Below, piece after piece: positions 1-12,160 of a DNA stretch of 64,000 bases (positions are counted from its first letter, which is position 1; each line of letters opens with the position of its first letter). The translations under genes were made by a program, and so were the position numbers. The stretch covers positions 535,078-599,077 of the forward strand of contig NW_019091552.1 of the NCBI RefSeq assembly GCF_001949145.1, written 5' to 3'. The notes below the pieces were generated by a model. That model worked only from the letters and a program-made list of their open reading frames with translations. It was not told the origin of the DNA and made no database searches. Origin of the DNA: Acanthaster planci (taxonomy: Eukaryota; Echinodermata; Asteroidea; Valvatida; Acanthasteridae).

Positions 1-2159
1 TGAGCGCACAGTTTTACTATTAATTTGGGGGTACCTTCAGGGAAAGGCGAATAAAAAAGTTTTTCGTGGCTAAACCTTATACAATTGAAACAAAAAGTGA
101 TCTTCTGGCCATAATCTTGAATTTCCAGTGAAAAAATGAAGGACAACCTCTTCCCAAGAGTCACCAGGCAGCACTATTTCGGTCTGATTTTGCACTGTTT
201 TCTATGTGCACGTAGGCCTATCTGCCATTTGGTGCTGTGCAATCTTCAACAGGAAATAAGGCACAAAGTCTGACAAGAATTTCTTTGAACGTGATAAATC
301 ATGTAAATTCTAATCAATCTTTTCCGCGCTTCCAGTCCACTCATAAAATCACCTGACAGGCCTAGCCTACCGGTACCATAGTACTAAATAGTAGCCTACC
401 TAAGCATGCCTAGGCCTACACGTTTTAAGAAAATTAATGTCTTATTTTTTGTGCGCAGTTTACAAAAGTTCATTGTGCATTTCGAAAAACATCGGTAACC
501 CTGGCCAAATAGGACCAAGTATCAGGCCTAATAAACGTTTGACTCATGCCATCATGGGTCAGAGAGGGGAAAGACAGGAGCAGCTAGGCCCAACGCCACG
601 CGTTGGTTAGTGACCGCGACACGTTTGGTAGGCCTATTTTGTTTCTTGTCGACCACCGCCATCACTTACCAGAGTGAATCGTGACACTGACCATGCCAAA
701 AGTTCCACTTAAAACACCAATACTGCTCCCTTGATCCACACAGGTTTTTAACTTGGCTAAAAACAAATTGCAACTAGAAGCGCATCGCATCACACACAGA
801 GTCGCAAATAGGCGCGTTGAAGCAAATTATCGTCTGCTAATTTTTTTGAAGATGAACTTTTGTAGTGCGCCCTCAGTACTTGGTCGAAGTCCCATGCACA
901 TACGAGCTGCCGTGCAGCTTTCTTCGTGTTGAAAACAAAATGATTAAATAAAAGTGGATTTACTAACTTAATTCCAGCCTGTGCTGGGTTTAATCTCAGC
1001 TTTTCACTAGCACTGTCTAATGGATTGGTGCAGCCGGCATGTTTTGTGTTTTGACGGGAGAGTATCTTCGAATGAATCACCCATGGTATAGGGTAGATTC
1101 CATTCAATCCAAGTTGTACATGAACATATATTCGTATTTACGAACCAAATTAGCTCAGTGAATTCATACATGAAGAAAACTGTTTCCCAACGATGTTTAA
1201 GGGGGTGCACGGGGGCACCCCCATTTGCAAATAATACGTGCAAGTGGCAGCTGTTGCTTCAGGTGTCCCTTGAAAAAAAATTGTGCATCACCTTCAAAGT
1301 TTCAACCAATTTTCACCACTGACTAAAACTTACAGCCTGTGCCGGTGTTGATGATGCATCAGCACTGTAACTCAATGGGTGGAAAGGTCATGTCAAATTC
1401 AATTTGACAACTTTTTTTCCGGACGTAACTCGGCGCAAAAAAAGGTTCAACAACGCGCAACTTGTTGAAGAGTCTGCATGCTATGTGCCAAAGAATACAT
1501 CAAGAGATTCGATTGAACAATTTGCAAAAGACAACTTTTTTATAGATATGGCTTTCAGAGAGATAGATAAATTGTCAAGAGAATCCCTGCACAAGGTCAG
1601 GAACATCGTAAAGTGTGTTGATAACTTGCAAAAGGAATATAGGCCATCATTAAGATAGTGTTCAAGAAAATAAAAGTGAAATTATAGAATCGTTGGAAAT
1701 CCATCATAATGAACCCCTTTTGAGTCTCTGAATAAAAAGGTATTTGTAAATGGGAATAATGGCTTTTAAACGTGCGTTTAAGACTGGCCAAGCACATATT
1801 TATTCCCTTAAATAACGAACTTTTTCATTTCACGTCGTCAGTGCGGACGGATAGAGTGGAAAGAATCAGCAAAGCGTATGATAGTAAGCTAGGCCTACTC
1901 TGAAACGCAATTACGCGCGTAATAACAATGGCACATCATTTTTAATTGTTACGCATTTGAAATTTCGAACGTGTCAAGGAAACACAAAATAGAATTGATG
2001 ATAAACGCACCGCAGTTTTGTTGCAGATACTGCTGAGAATTACATCGAGTGAGATTTGCGAATTGTGATAGGCCTACCTTTCTACAAAATAAATTTTAGT
2101 CTTCTTGAAAATTATTGGCTTTTCGTAGAATCTACTCAAGATCGCTGGATCGCCGAGGC
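1..2159. other. Upstream flank of the STMND1-like gene, no confident gene
   Basis: AT-rich flank with several taggcctac-type words around 340-420 and 590-640. An 84-codon ORF at 1404-1658 (+) has no recognisable domain and no convincing splice context. The promoter and 5'UTR exons of the STMND1-like gene presumably lie here, but I could not place a transcription start. Confidence 0.5.
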
Positions 2160-2279
2160 ATGGGGTGCAATAAATCGATCGTTCGTTTGGGGCCGGAGGA
2201 ACCCTGCCGAAAGAATGTGCGGAAGAACGTTTTAGGTTTACACTTGCAGAATATGTGGAGGCGATGCGGTGCCAACAAG
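2160..2279 (+). CDS. STMND1: STMND1-like first coding exon with lipidation-type start
   Basis: Forty codons beginning MGCNKS and ending Asn-Lys before a GTGAGC donor (phase 0). Gly2 plus Cys3 is the classic dual myristoyl/palmitoyl arrangement. An in-frame upstream ATG at 2115 would bury the Gly2, so 2160 is preferred. Confidence 0.75.
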
Positions 2280-5100
2280 GTGAGCATACAATTTTTTTTA
2301 AATTCCTTCCAAAACAAAGGCTGCAGCAAAGGATGACTGTAGAAAAAATCATCTTTCAACGTGCTGACCTCTGTTATCGCTTTCCATTCGTTCATTCTTG
2401 CCTTAACTAAAGATTTCCTTCAAGAGAATTAGGGGAAGCAAGGGGCGGTATTTTTCCTCGATCAAGATTTGCAAGCTCTTCATTTAGAAGAATTAATAAA
2501 ATACTACTTAGGCCCTACATGATTTTACTAAAATGTCTCATGGAACAAACTATCTGAAATGCATGACCCAAGTGCCAGCGCTTAAATATCAGTGCCGTGT
2601 GAATAAAGCATAGTTTATAACTGTAATTGTTGGAAAATGTACTTAAGAAGTTAGAGGTTCTTTGGTCAAACTCCCCGCTCACTTATTATTTAGAAAAGCG
2701 TCCAGTTCAGTTGGGGAGGACAACACAAAAAATATATACATGGCGTATTATAAACCTGGGAAAAATCCAGACAAACACATAGGGGCTTATTTTCAAATCC
2801 AAGTCGTGTGTTCGAATTCGAACTATGCATGCACTGGCGAGAAAACACGAAGAAAGTGCCAATGTCACTAACTGCCTGCCAAAGGGGTTTTCAGCAGAGG
2901 TTTTCTCCATTTTTTCACTACAGGTTGGACCAAGCAAACTTGAGACTTTGGAGCAACCAGGTAGTTTTCTTTATACGGAAAACAAGCCCGAGTTTGAAGC
3001 TCCGAGCCATGGAGCTGTTAAGACTGCCTGGGGAGGTATATCATTACAAAAATACTTTTTAAATCATTTTGAAAAGTAAGAAAACCAAACGTGCAAATTT
3101 TGACATTAGCCTTGAGAACTGAACACGACATTATAAGCCGGAAGTTGATAAATAATGGGATAAATAAAAAATCGTTCATTGTGCAATCATTCAATTATGA
3201 AATTCCCAGTTTTTCGGTCTCTACCTCGTGTTTGTTTTTGTTTTTTTTCACTAGAAATGAACCAAGCCCAGGCCCAGATTCTTTTGGAGCTGCAGTCGTT
3301 GGGCACTGTCAGCTTGACCACCACGGATTCAGGTGCGATCTCCTTCTCATCAGTTGGAGACTGCAACGGGACCACGGGAGCTTTGCCAAAGCGCTGCAGG
3401 CCCCCAGCTCGACTCACTCGACTGGATCGCGTACCATCCTCGCCGGACTTCCAAACGGCCGATAAACTGGAAAAAAAGATGAAAGATGCCGAAGAAAGGA
3501 GGAAGGTACAGACCCCCCCCCCATGTTTCATTAGCAGACTTAAATCATGAGCCAAACTGACAGAAAATACTTGGCAAGGGAAGAAAATGCAAGAAAAGGA
3601 AAGGGATTTGTACACATTCCAAATTTTGAAACTTTCAAATGCAGGCCAAACGTGATGGGTAAAGTGCTTTGGTCCAAGTGTCAAAGTATGTTATTAAGAA
3701 TTTCCTGCTAATATGAATTTCTCTTTTATTTTTCGGCTGTAAATGCTTTGGTTTCTTTATCCTAAATCGAAATTTCAAACCTTGCCAGTACTTCTCGGTT
3801 GTTTATACCTGACGCAGAAAAGGAAGGAGGCTTTGAAAGATATACGCGCCCACTTTCGCCAAGGGGAGCAACACCACGAGGTAGCAGCCGAAGCTGAGCG
3901 TGTCTTGAAGCACACGACATCCGTCAATGTTGCCGCAAAGCAGGCTGCTTTCCAAGAGCGAGTAGACCGACTGAGGGAAGCCCGCCTGGAGCGAGCCCGG
4001 GCCAAATCGCGGGCCGGGGAATATGCCCAAGAACTGGCCAAGGAGACCGACGAACTCGTCCGGTTCAGGGCAGCCGAGAAACTCGCCAAGAAGCAAGAGC
4101 GATTCGGAAATCGGATGCAGGAGCAGGAGGCCCTGACGATGGATCGCATCAGAGCCACGTCTCACGTGGTTGAACGTGCTACAGAGGTGAGGTGATAAGC
4201 AAGGAGTACATCAGAAGGTTTCGGTTTTTTTACTCTTCATTATCACCCATTCTTCACTATAGCGAATTGATTCTGCAGTTATGGTGCATTTGTGGACGGG
4301 AACAGGAATGCCATAGGGATTCACTGCTCATCAATGATCGAACGATAACAACCGACAATAGAAACATCAGTAATCATTGCAGCGTGATAAGAATAATGAC
4401 AATAATTATGACGCCGGAGATGACATTGTGAATTCGCGAATTTGTAAATTTTTCCTTTATTTTTGTCTTGCAATCAGGTCGTTATTGAGGAAAACGGCAA
4501 AGAATTTCAAGAGAAAACAGCGGAGACAACCTTGACCAAGACACGGGATACAGCCGAGGCCAGCACTGAACGGAACGAGCGCTTCCGAACTCAACGGTAA
4601 TGCATAATAAGCCCCGAGCAGGACAAAGAGAGGGCGCAATTTTCCTAGCTTGTATTGCGATCGCGTCCCTACCGACCAAATGAAAAACGTTCACCACCAT
4701 GGCTCTTTTCAGTCGATCAGGGGGTACTTCTGCTTGCAATATATGAAATTTATGAAACAAGATTAGAGCGTATAGGCCTAATTATGGGACTGTAATGCAG
4801 AGTGTGGAATCTTTAAGTTACTTTCTCGACACAAACATTTCAGTGTTTACTATTTCAAGACTTCAAATTAATTTTTATTTCCTCGCTAGAAAGCCTTGTT
4901 ATAATGCTAACCTTTTTTCCTAATTCAGGATATTGTTGGATGAGCACCACCGTGGTTACATTCGCAGGGCCCTAGCTCGTCGCTTAGCCGAAGAAAAAGA
5001 AGGGGCGAGGTATGATCCGGATTATGATGTCGAGACAGCCCAGGATAGCGATGATGACGAGGAGGACTTGTTCGAGCCCGAACTTAAGTGGCTCATATAA
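2160..5100 (+). CDS. STMND1: Stathmin domain-containing protein 1-like (six exons)
   Basis: Exons joined by phase: 2160-2279, 2924-3035, 3255-3505, 3818-4186, 4478-4596, 4929-5100; total 1143 nt, 380 aa, TAA stop. Every junction is GT-AG. The start is chosen because it gives Met-Gly-Cys-Asn-Lys-Ser, an N-myristoylation/palmitoylation-type terminus like the MGC start of vertebrate STMND1. Exon 3 encodes a segment (ILLELQSLG, then TTTDSG, then PPARLTRL) that aligns in order with STMND1 and runs into the stathmin signature KLEKKMKDAEERRK (about residues 148-161). Exon 4 is a long charged helix rich in Arg, Glu and Ala (162-284). The end is very acidic (DSDDDEED). Stathmin-like domains bind tubulin; with the lipidated start, a membrane-anchored microtubule regulator is inferred. 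The protein is about 100 residues longer than the vertebrate one, nearly all in the C-terminal half. Other stathmins lack this N-terminal block, so STMND1 fits best. Confidence 0.82.
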
Positions 5101-6660
5101 GGACAGTCAAAGATTACGAAATCTCATCATTATAGAAAAATGAGGTTGGAAAAAGAGATTCTTTAATCATGTGCATTGCTGTGAGATCATGTACAGTTTT
5201 GAAAAAGCTCACCTCACAGTGGGTCTGACTACAAAAGTTAACTCAGAAGTAGCAGTTGTTTGAAATTGCTGAATGGTTTGTTGTTAAATTGTAAGGCACC
5301 ATTTTAAAATTCTTATCGGGTAGGTGTAGGACAGAACGGTCCGACCAATACATTTATTATCGCTAGCTATCTGGTTAAGTGCTCTCAAGTGGCGAATTCT
5401 AACTGATAAATGTCTTTTTACTGCATTACTTCCAAGGCTATATGTGGTTTCAGTGGAGCAACAACCCCTCCATTATTCAAGTCACTGATGGCCCTGTCCT
5501 AAAGTAAACCGATAGGAGTTTTGAGAGGTGCCGTGACTGAACTGTGTGGAAGAAATTTTGATATTTCCTTTAAGTTTTCGGTTCCGTCAATAGATGAAAG
5601 AGACTGGAAAATAACGTTTTAATACCTTCGTCTGAACGTAATTATTCCCTATTCCTAAAGACTACTTCTGGTAATCAAGTTTAAAATATACCAAACGCTT
5701 ACCCCATAAAATGGCGAAACCAAAACGAAATGACAGTTTTCAACATCATCGTTTAAATTTACAGTTGACAGAGTTAACTTGAAGGAAACGTAATCCAGCC
5801 AAATAGTTTTTTTTATACCTGGGGCATATTAATGGCCGGAAATGGTATATCAAGGCCCATGTGGTTCTGCACAAGCTTTTTCCGACTCTGATGAACCCTA
5901 CCCTATTTTTCCCTTGTCCCACACTAACGAAGCTTGGTGAATTTATGTTTTGGACGTTCTAGGACCCTAAGAAAAAGGGAGACACTGAAATGTCTCGATA
6001 TCTCGCTAGCTATTAGTGAAGGGTTAAACACAAAGATGATGGAACAAACAACACAACATCCCATGCAATTGACAGATAAATGATAAGATTATAGGGTCCT
6101 TATAAGTGCTATGATTTTTTTCTCGGAAAACGTTTTATGCAATTTTATACTCTATCCTCTTCTAAACATTAGTTTATATCTTTTGGTGGTTAAGTGCATT
6201 GAAAAGAGCACTTTCTTGCACGTTTGGAATTGCCCATACTGTTCCAGACAAGATAGAGGCCACAGTTGCTGTGATGTTATTATGGGCAGACAATGTTTAA
6301 TTTATAGGCATTTTTTTTTTCAAATTGTAAATCAAAAATTGATATAGGCCTACTCATTGAAAATATTCTTGGAAAGGGTAGCCTGATGAATCACTAAAGG
6401 CAACAAAACCTAGTCCTATAGGACAGCCAAAGATTCAAAATTTTAGCCTCTTTATTGAGCACAGACCAATACAACATTGAGGCTTTCCTCCCTGGAATAG
6501 CATCACAGTCTTGCTCATCAATAATTATCGTGGAAAATTTGTATTTAGTAAAAATACCAAAGAGGAACCATTAGCAAAAGAAACAATGGAAATTAGGTTA
6601 ATTAAAACATCAAGGTGCATTTTCCGGGATCTCAATAAACGAAATGCTTCATTGCACGAA
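5101..6660 (+). other. Probable 3'UTR/flank of the STMND1-like gene
   Basis: No coding potential follows the TAA at 5098-5100. The first canonical AATAAA that I noticed is at 6634-6639, which would imply a 3'UTR of about 1.5 kb. This is weak; only transcript data would fix the end. Confidence 0.3.
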
Positions 6661-6984
6661 CCCAAGAATTAAGTGTGTTAAAGATTATGTCCGATCGACA
6701 ACAAAAACCATGGCCAAACGTTGGCCCAAAAAGATTCATGTAAATTGTAAGGGCTTGATTCGACAAAAAAATTTAACAATTTGGAATAAGTTTGTGTAGA
6801 CCTTATAAAGTTGATTTATCCTTGCAGTTTAATTACATAAACAATGAAATGCAAATCTTAATTAAGCATGCATTAGTATCGTCACCAGGCTCTTACACCA
6901 TGACTTCGAACATTTCTCGGAAAGCTGCAAGCTAAGAAAATTTATTGAATGGGAGCTATCGGTCTTTGTCGCTTCCTTTGTATT

Positions 6985-7116
6985 AGCATTTTAAAAGTAG
7001 TAAAATTGGTTCTAAAAACATCACTGTTTAGAAAAGTAATTGAATACCTTAACCTTTTTATTTGTGCAATTGCAATAAAAAGTAATAAAGAATAATAATA
7101 ATAAAAAAGAAACATC
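6985..7116 (+). mobile_element. Possible 3' end of a LINE (ORF2 terminus plus AAT tail)
   Basis: One + frame reads LKTSLFRKVIEYL, stops, and is followed at once by a short (AAT)n-type tail. Many animal LINEs of the CR1/L2 type end their ORF2 with a LKTHLF-like motif and a short microsatellite tail, so this may be a severely 5'-truncated copy. The match is short. Confidence 0.3.
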
Positions 7117-7725
7117 ATGTACTTTCTGTTCAATAGTGTTGGTAGTGGTTGTGTTTTTAGGGACCAGCTGACTCTCAATGAGCAAGTTTCTTTGGGAGAT
7201 GGTAATGCCAAATGTTACATGAGTGTCACCGGGGGGACAACTCCTTTCCTGGGGGATTTCCATGGTGGCAAAGCACCCAGTAGCTTAATACCGATAAACA
7301 GCAGTGGGAAGGATCACTTTTGAGTTTTAAGTAATATTATAATTGGTTCAGTCACCCACTTTCATTTATTTCTTTCGCTTTATTCCCTTATTTGTCCTTT
7401 TATATTTTCCTTTCTTTTTCTTGGGGGTGGGGGAAGCGTCCCCGTGCCCCCCTTCCGCTCGCGACGCCCATGTGAAAAGGACTAGAGGAGATATAGGCAA
7501 ATGAGCGACGGCGTTGTGCGTTTTTCATTCTCTATTTTCTCAAAATGACGTGCGGTGAGATGGGCTATCCTCCCATACCCCAAGCTTCCTCTTCTCAAAA
7601 TTGAATTTCCCTAGGTTAGCATAATTGTTGGCATTTATGTCTTTAGTTCAAGGATCGGAAGGCCTTTTGTAGTTTAGCTACACCTCTTTCGTCCACACTC
7701 GCTTTTAAAAATGTTTTCTGTACAG

Positions 7726-7809
7726 GTAGGAAGGACAATTCGAAACATGGTGAACCGCTGCTTACGGGATGACGGCTTTGGCAAGACGGTCCTATGGATG
7801 GCTATATCG
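7726..7809 (+). other. Orphan exon candidate, 84 nt, unassigned
   Basis: A fully open 28-codon block sits between a good acceptor (TTTTCTGTACAG) and a donor (GTATGT), phase 0 to 0. It contains NRCLRDDGFGKTVLWMAIS. I do not recognise it and found no partner exon in frame nearby. It could be a 5'UTR exon of TBC1D5, an exon of an unseen gene, or chance. Confidence 0.25.
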
Positions 7810-9253
7810 GTATGTACCGTATAGGCCCAATCTCTGTGCTGCATATCCCTCATATGGTCACAGTTTTAATGTGAACACAAACTGTCATTTTTCAATATGA
7901 TTTATAGATTTTTTATTTTCTTGAATTTTTTTTCAAATGTTCTTCAAAATTAGCATTTTCCATAAGATGTCCTAAAAATTTTCTTTTTCTTGGAAATTTA
8001 CTTCGGATGTGAACATTTCGTTAAAATAAGCAGACTCAGACTCACACGATCATAAATCCGACGTGCACAAGAATTAGACTTGATGCGCCCAAACTACAGA
8101 GGGCGCAAAATGTTTCACCATTTTTTTCTGCGCTATATTGCGACTGAAGGCATGGATTTTAACAAGACTCATTTCCCTTCAATTTGCAGCCAAGATAAAC
8201 ATTGTGTTCTTAGGCATACATGGTTAAGTCTGCACCAAAATCTAATCGTAAAGAGGTAAACATTAATAATGTGTAAATGAAAAGCAAAATGTCCTTGCCA
8301 GTGGATTTTTCCCCCCGAAATTTAGGTTTTGTCCGTGTTTTCAGCCTTGTTCGGTTCGTATTATAAATGTGAAGTGTCTTTGACTGAACCCTTGCGTTCA
8401 ACTTAGCTCCAACTTTTTGTGTAGAAAATATCCGATTTTCTTATATTACGAGTCCAAGGTGTGTAGAAAGTCTGATGGGGGAGACGGAATACCCAGCTGC
8501 AGCAGACGCCATCCTTTAAAAAGGTTACCAAATTTGGAAAAGGGTCTTTTGAAGTCGAGCGCCCAATGTGGACGTATTATAAAAGTGAAAAGTACAGAAT
8601 GGAAAACTGGGTACCAGTCTAGGGGATCACATGCTCCAAACCTAAATGCACGTACGTACACGTTCGTACATGTACGTACCCGGTAGACGCAGTATATTTT
8701 CAGCTAGCGTTTCTACTAAGTTGCCAAAGCCGGAGTTAGATCTCCTCGATTTTATACGCTTCACGCATTATTTGTTACAATAGAACCCCACAAGTCGAGG
8801 ACAGGGATTTCAGCACCCTCTTTCCAGAGAGGGTACATGTACGTATTGTACTAATCGGAGTAAATTGTTAATGTTTCGGTCTGGGAGAAAATGTAAATCC
8901 ATTGAACCTGAAACGTGAGTGCATATAAAAATGTCATACACAGTCGCAGCTCAGGCTGGTCTGCAGTCTCGCAAAAACCACGCACGGTGCTGTCTGTCTC
9001 TGTGTCAGTGGTTATTATTTATTAATTATACCAAGTAATTAATGTCGGTGACAGATTAAGTGTTTTATTCGACTCGGCTTTGCCTCGTCATGCTCGTGGA
9101 ATGGAACGTTTCCATGAAACATTCATTAGGCCTATTTGTTTTATGCAATAACTAGGCCTACTTTCAGCTTGTCTGGATTGGGAAAATGCCAATTGAAGGC
9201 AACATTTTTTCGAAGAAACTAGGTAAATAGAATGTCATGTAATTTGAAGTAAA

Positions 9254-9709
9254 TTAATACATAGCTTGTTGGCTAAAAAGCAACTTATTTATATTGATAA
9301 GCTCTCCAATCTCCATTGATATTTTGAATGGCTGTATCAACGTTAGTGTGACTACATGTATATAACAAGCTGGTGTCATCTGCAAAAAGGCAAAAAGATA
9401 TAATATCTGATGTATTGCACATGTTATTGATAAAGCAAAACAGCAGGGGACCCAATACTGAACCTTGTGGGACTCTGCAAGATATAACAAAAGCATCCGA
9501 GTTAACCGAATTATATGAAACAAACTGTTTTTTATTAAGTAACTTTTAAACCAGTTTAGCGCAGTCCCGCGGACACCATAATGTTCAAGTTTACAAATCA
9601 AAATATCGTGGTTAACAGTATCAAAAGCCTTAGATAGATCTAAATATAAAAGTGTACCTACAACATATGAAGTTGCTTGGTTTTTCGAGCAGTTTTCTTC
9701 GGAAACCAA
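9254..9709 (-). mobile_element. Degenerate LINE reverse-transcriptase fragment
   Basis: Read on the minus strand, it starts with the RT motif [16 protein letters not shown] and the following GVRG..WFKSYL. A neighbouring frame then gives the [11 protein letters not shown] motif and the catalytic FADDT box. The shift between frames and the lack of an endonuclease domain show a dead 5'-truncated copy of a non-LTR retrotransposon of the Jockey/CR1/L2 group. It lies antisense to the neighbouring genes in intergenic DNA. Confidence 0.85.
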
Positions 9710-12075
9710 ATTGTGAATCTGACAAGAATTTATGTGCTATGGGATTTTGAATGCAGCCGAGTAATGACCCTCCATTTCTTGTCGAAACTACGCTTTCTCA
9801 ATCAAATCTTCCCCCCAAAAGCTGTTGAAACTGGATCATATCTCATTAAATGGCATGTCTGTTGGTTTTTGGACATGTACATGTGTAACCAACTAATTTT
9901 GGCAAAATGCAGAGTTTTTGCTTGCCTCTCTTCACAAAACGACCCACACACTGTGATCGTTTACATGACGCATCACATACTGCACACGTGTATGTACATG
10001 TACCATCTTGTACATGTACATGTAATGCTTATTATCAAACATCCAATAGGTGGCCTATTGTCAGATTTGCCGATGTCTCTTGATAAAATTTTGGCAAATT
10101 TCAATGATATTAATAGTCAGAATCATTGGGTCTGGTATCCAGACTTATATCAGATATTCATTATGTTGCATATGTAGTACCTAGTACATGCTTAACAACC
10201 AAGACTTTTGCTTAAAAGTAATTATTATCCGATATTTGGACTTAATTTGCAGTTTGCAGACAGAGAATTTTACTTTAATTGGGAATAACACTTCAGCATT
10301 TTTTTCCTACTAATTTTTTGTACTGCAAGCCTCACAAAATCAAAGCACCCTGACAAAAATACACACTCTACTCAGTGTATGTTCGGACCAGCGTTGCTGG
10401 TAATCACATTGTTGGCGGCATGGTTTTCCGAAAATTCTAGCTCAAATTGACATGGCAACATGGCTTCAGTGCTGCTGATGTCGTTGACAAGATTATTCTC
10501 ATCAAAACAGTGGGTAGACACTGACTGGTAATCAGCGTTACTGTCGGAAAACACACCCACACTGGGACTGCTAGGCTTGGACCCCCACATTGTTGTGTAT
10601 GTGCTACGGTGGCATCTCTGACCATACATAAAGTTACAAATTTAACCAATGGCAAAATGACACTGATGACTTTTTTTTGTGAATGTCCACTGGACCTCAA
10701 GAGCCACAAACCTTTTTCTCGTACACAGTAAAAAACGAGAGCTTGTCTCTGTGATGCATACATGTATGGGTCTATTCCTACATCATTGCTAAAATGATCC
10801 TCTAGATGTATGATTGAAGTGCATCTTTAATGTGTTGGGCACTCGATCACATGCATGCAAGTCTGTATACAGCCCTCAGTTCAGTGGAGTCTTTACTCTC
10901 AGAAATGGAGAGAGCTCTGTACTGAAGTGGAAATCTGTGGTACGGGTATGAACATGTCCTTGAGGGAAGACTAGAATGATCATGCCGTCCAGACTGCTTG
11001 ATCACATGCCATGCACCTGACATGTGTTGGAAAACTCAACTGAAGATTACAATGTCATTCATGACATGACAAAGTGAGCACAATATGAACATACCGTACA
11101 TACGTTTACTGTAAATTGTAACTTCAAGTTTCAGCAATACCCAGAAAAGTTCAGCATTTTCCGCATAAGTTTCTAAGAAGTCAAGTGTAAGAATGATGAC
11201 CATAAAACTCACCCCAGTGTGGCAATGTGGTGAAAACCTGCCCAGCCTTGCAAGTGAGAGAGGGGAGGACAAATCTCTGTCATTGGGACATTGTATTCAT
11301 TAGATTGGATTTAATGTTAGGCTTTATTTCCAGTAAAACTTCTCTAGAGCCACAAAGAAAAACATCCTGCAATTCAGTGTACAGTAGGCTTGGATTTTTA
11401 ACAGTAAAGGTTGCTATTGCGATTGTTTGGAAAAGAAAAAATTCAGTCAGCGGTACATGTACGTAAGCTGGGTGCTGCAGGTTGTCACTGTAATCCACTT
11501 AGCCATGCAGTTGCCCTGTACCATATTTGGAAATTTATAAGTACACGTAATATCTTATAGACTAATCCGATTAGATGCTATAACTGCAGTGGCACAGCAC
11601 TCACATGCGCATACATGTACTTCAGCTTGACGCGCGTCTACATTTGGCAAGTCACGACACCCCATCAGTCGAAGAGGTATGTAACGCGTGTGTACCACCA
11701 GTCCACGAGCGTTGGGCCACCTCAGTAATGCCCTCTTATTCTGGTTGTTGAATTACACTATGATATGTTGGATACTTGCAAATGTGCCATTGATGTTGCT
11801 GATCAGTGTCATACATGTATCTTTAACCCTGCTCTTACGTTGTAACTTTTTGATTTGAAGTTGACAAAATCACGATTTTGAGTTTGAAACAACGTTGCAA
11901 CAGTTCGCATCTAAATGTGCATGTTATTGTCGCAGCTTGTGTCCATGTGCAGAGTTCATGTGGGCCTACTACTGTGTGTAAAGGACGCATAATTGCATCT
12001 GTATTCCATTGTTCACATTGTGACAAGTTGCTCAAAGTGATGTGTTCAATAACAAATGTATGATCTACATGTAGT

Positions 12076-12160
12076 ATGGATGAAACCCCAGCAGAGGTTA
12101 CAACTGCAGAGGATGAGAATTTTGCAGTCTTAGAATGCTTCACTCCAGGATACAACAAAG
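12076..12160 (+). CDS. TBC1D5: TBC1D5 first coding exon (start decision)
   Basis: ATG GAT GAA ACC opens 28 codons plus one base and ends AAAG before GTACAC. That single G joins AG at 17105 to make Glu, giving ERLLIQHSLDED in the next exon. The phase match and clean donor support it, but vertebrate TBC1D5 is poorly conserved here, so an alternative upstream start is possible. Confidence 0.7.

Larger units (their letters stand above)
5101..12075. other. Intergenic region between STMND1-like and TBC1D5 genes
   Basis: Besides the LINE debris at 6985-7116 and 9254-9709 and the orphan exon candidate at 7726-7809, I see no supported gene. TACATGTA-type palindromes become frequent from about 8.6 kb onward. 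A minus-strand ORF at 10372-10629 is acidic and serine-rich but matches nothing I know. The TBC1D5 promoter and any non-coding first exon should lie in the right part of this interval. Confidence 0.5.

Noticed and set aside
3187-3684. 165-codon minus-strand ORF
   Set aside because: Shadow of STMND1 exon 3 on the opposite strand.
9677-10177. 166-codon plus-strand ORF
   Set aside because: Begins on the antisense of the LINE fragment and continues in TACATGTA-rich DNA; composition is not protein-like.
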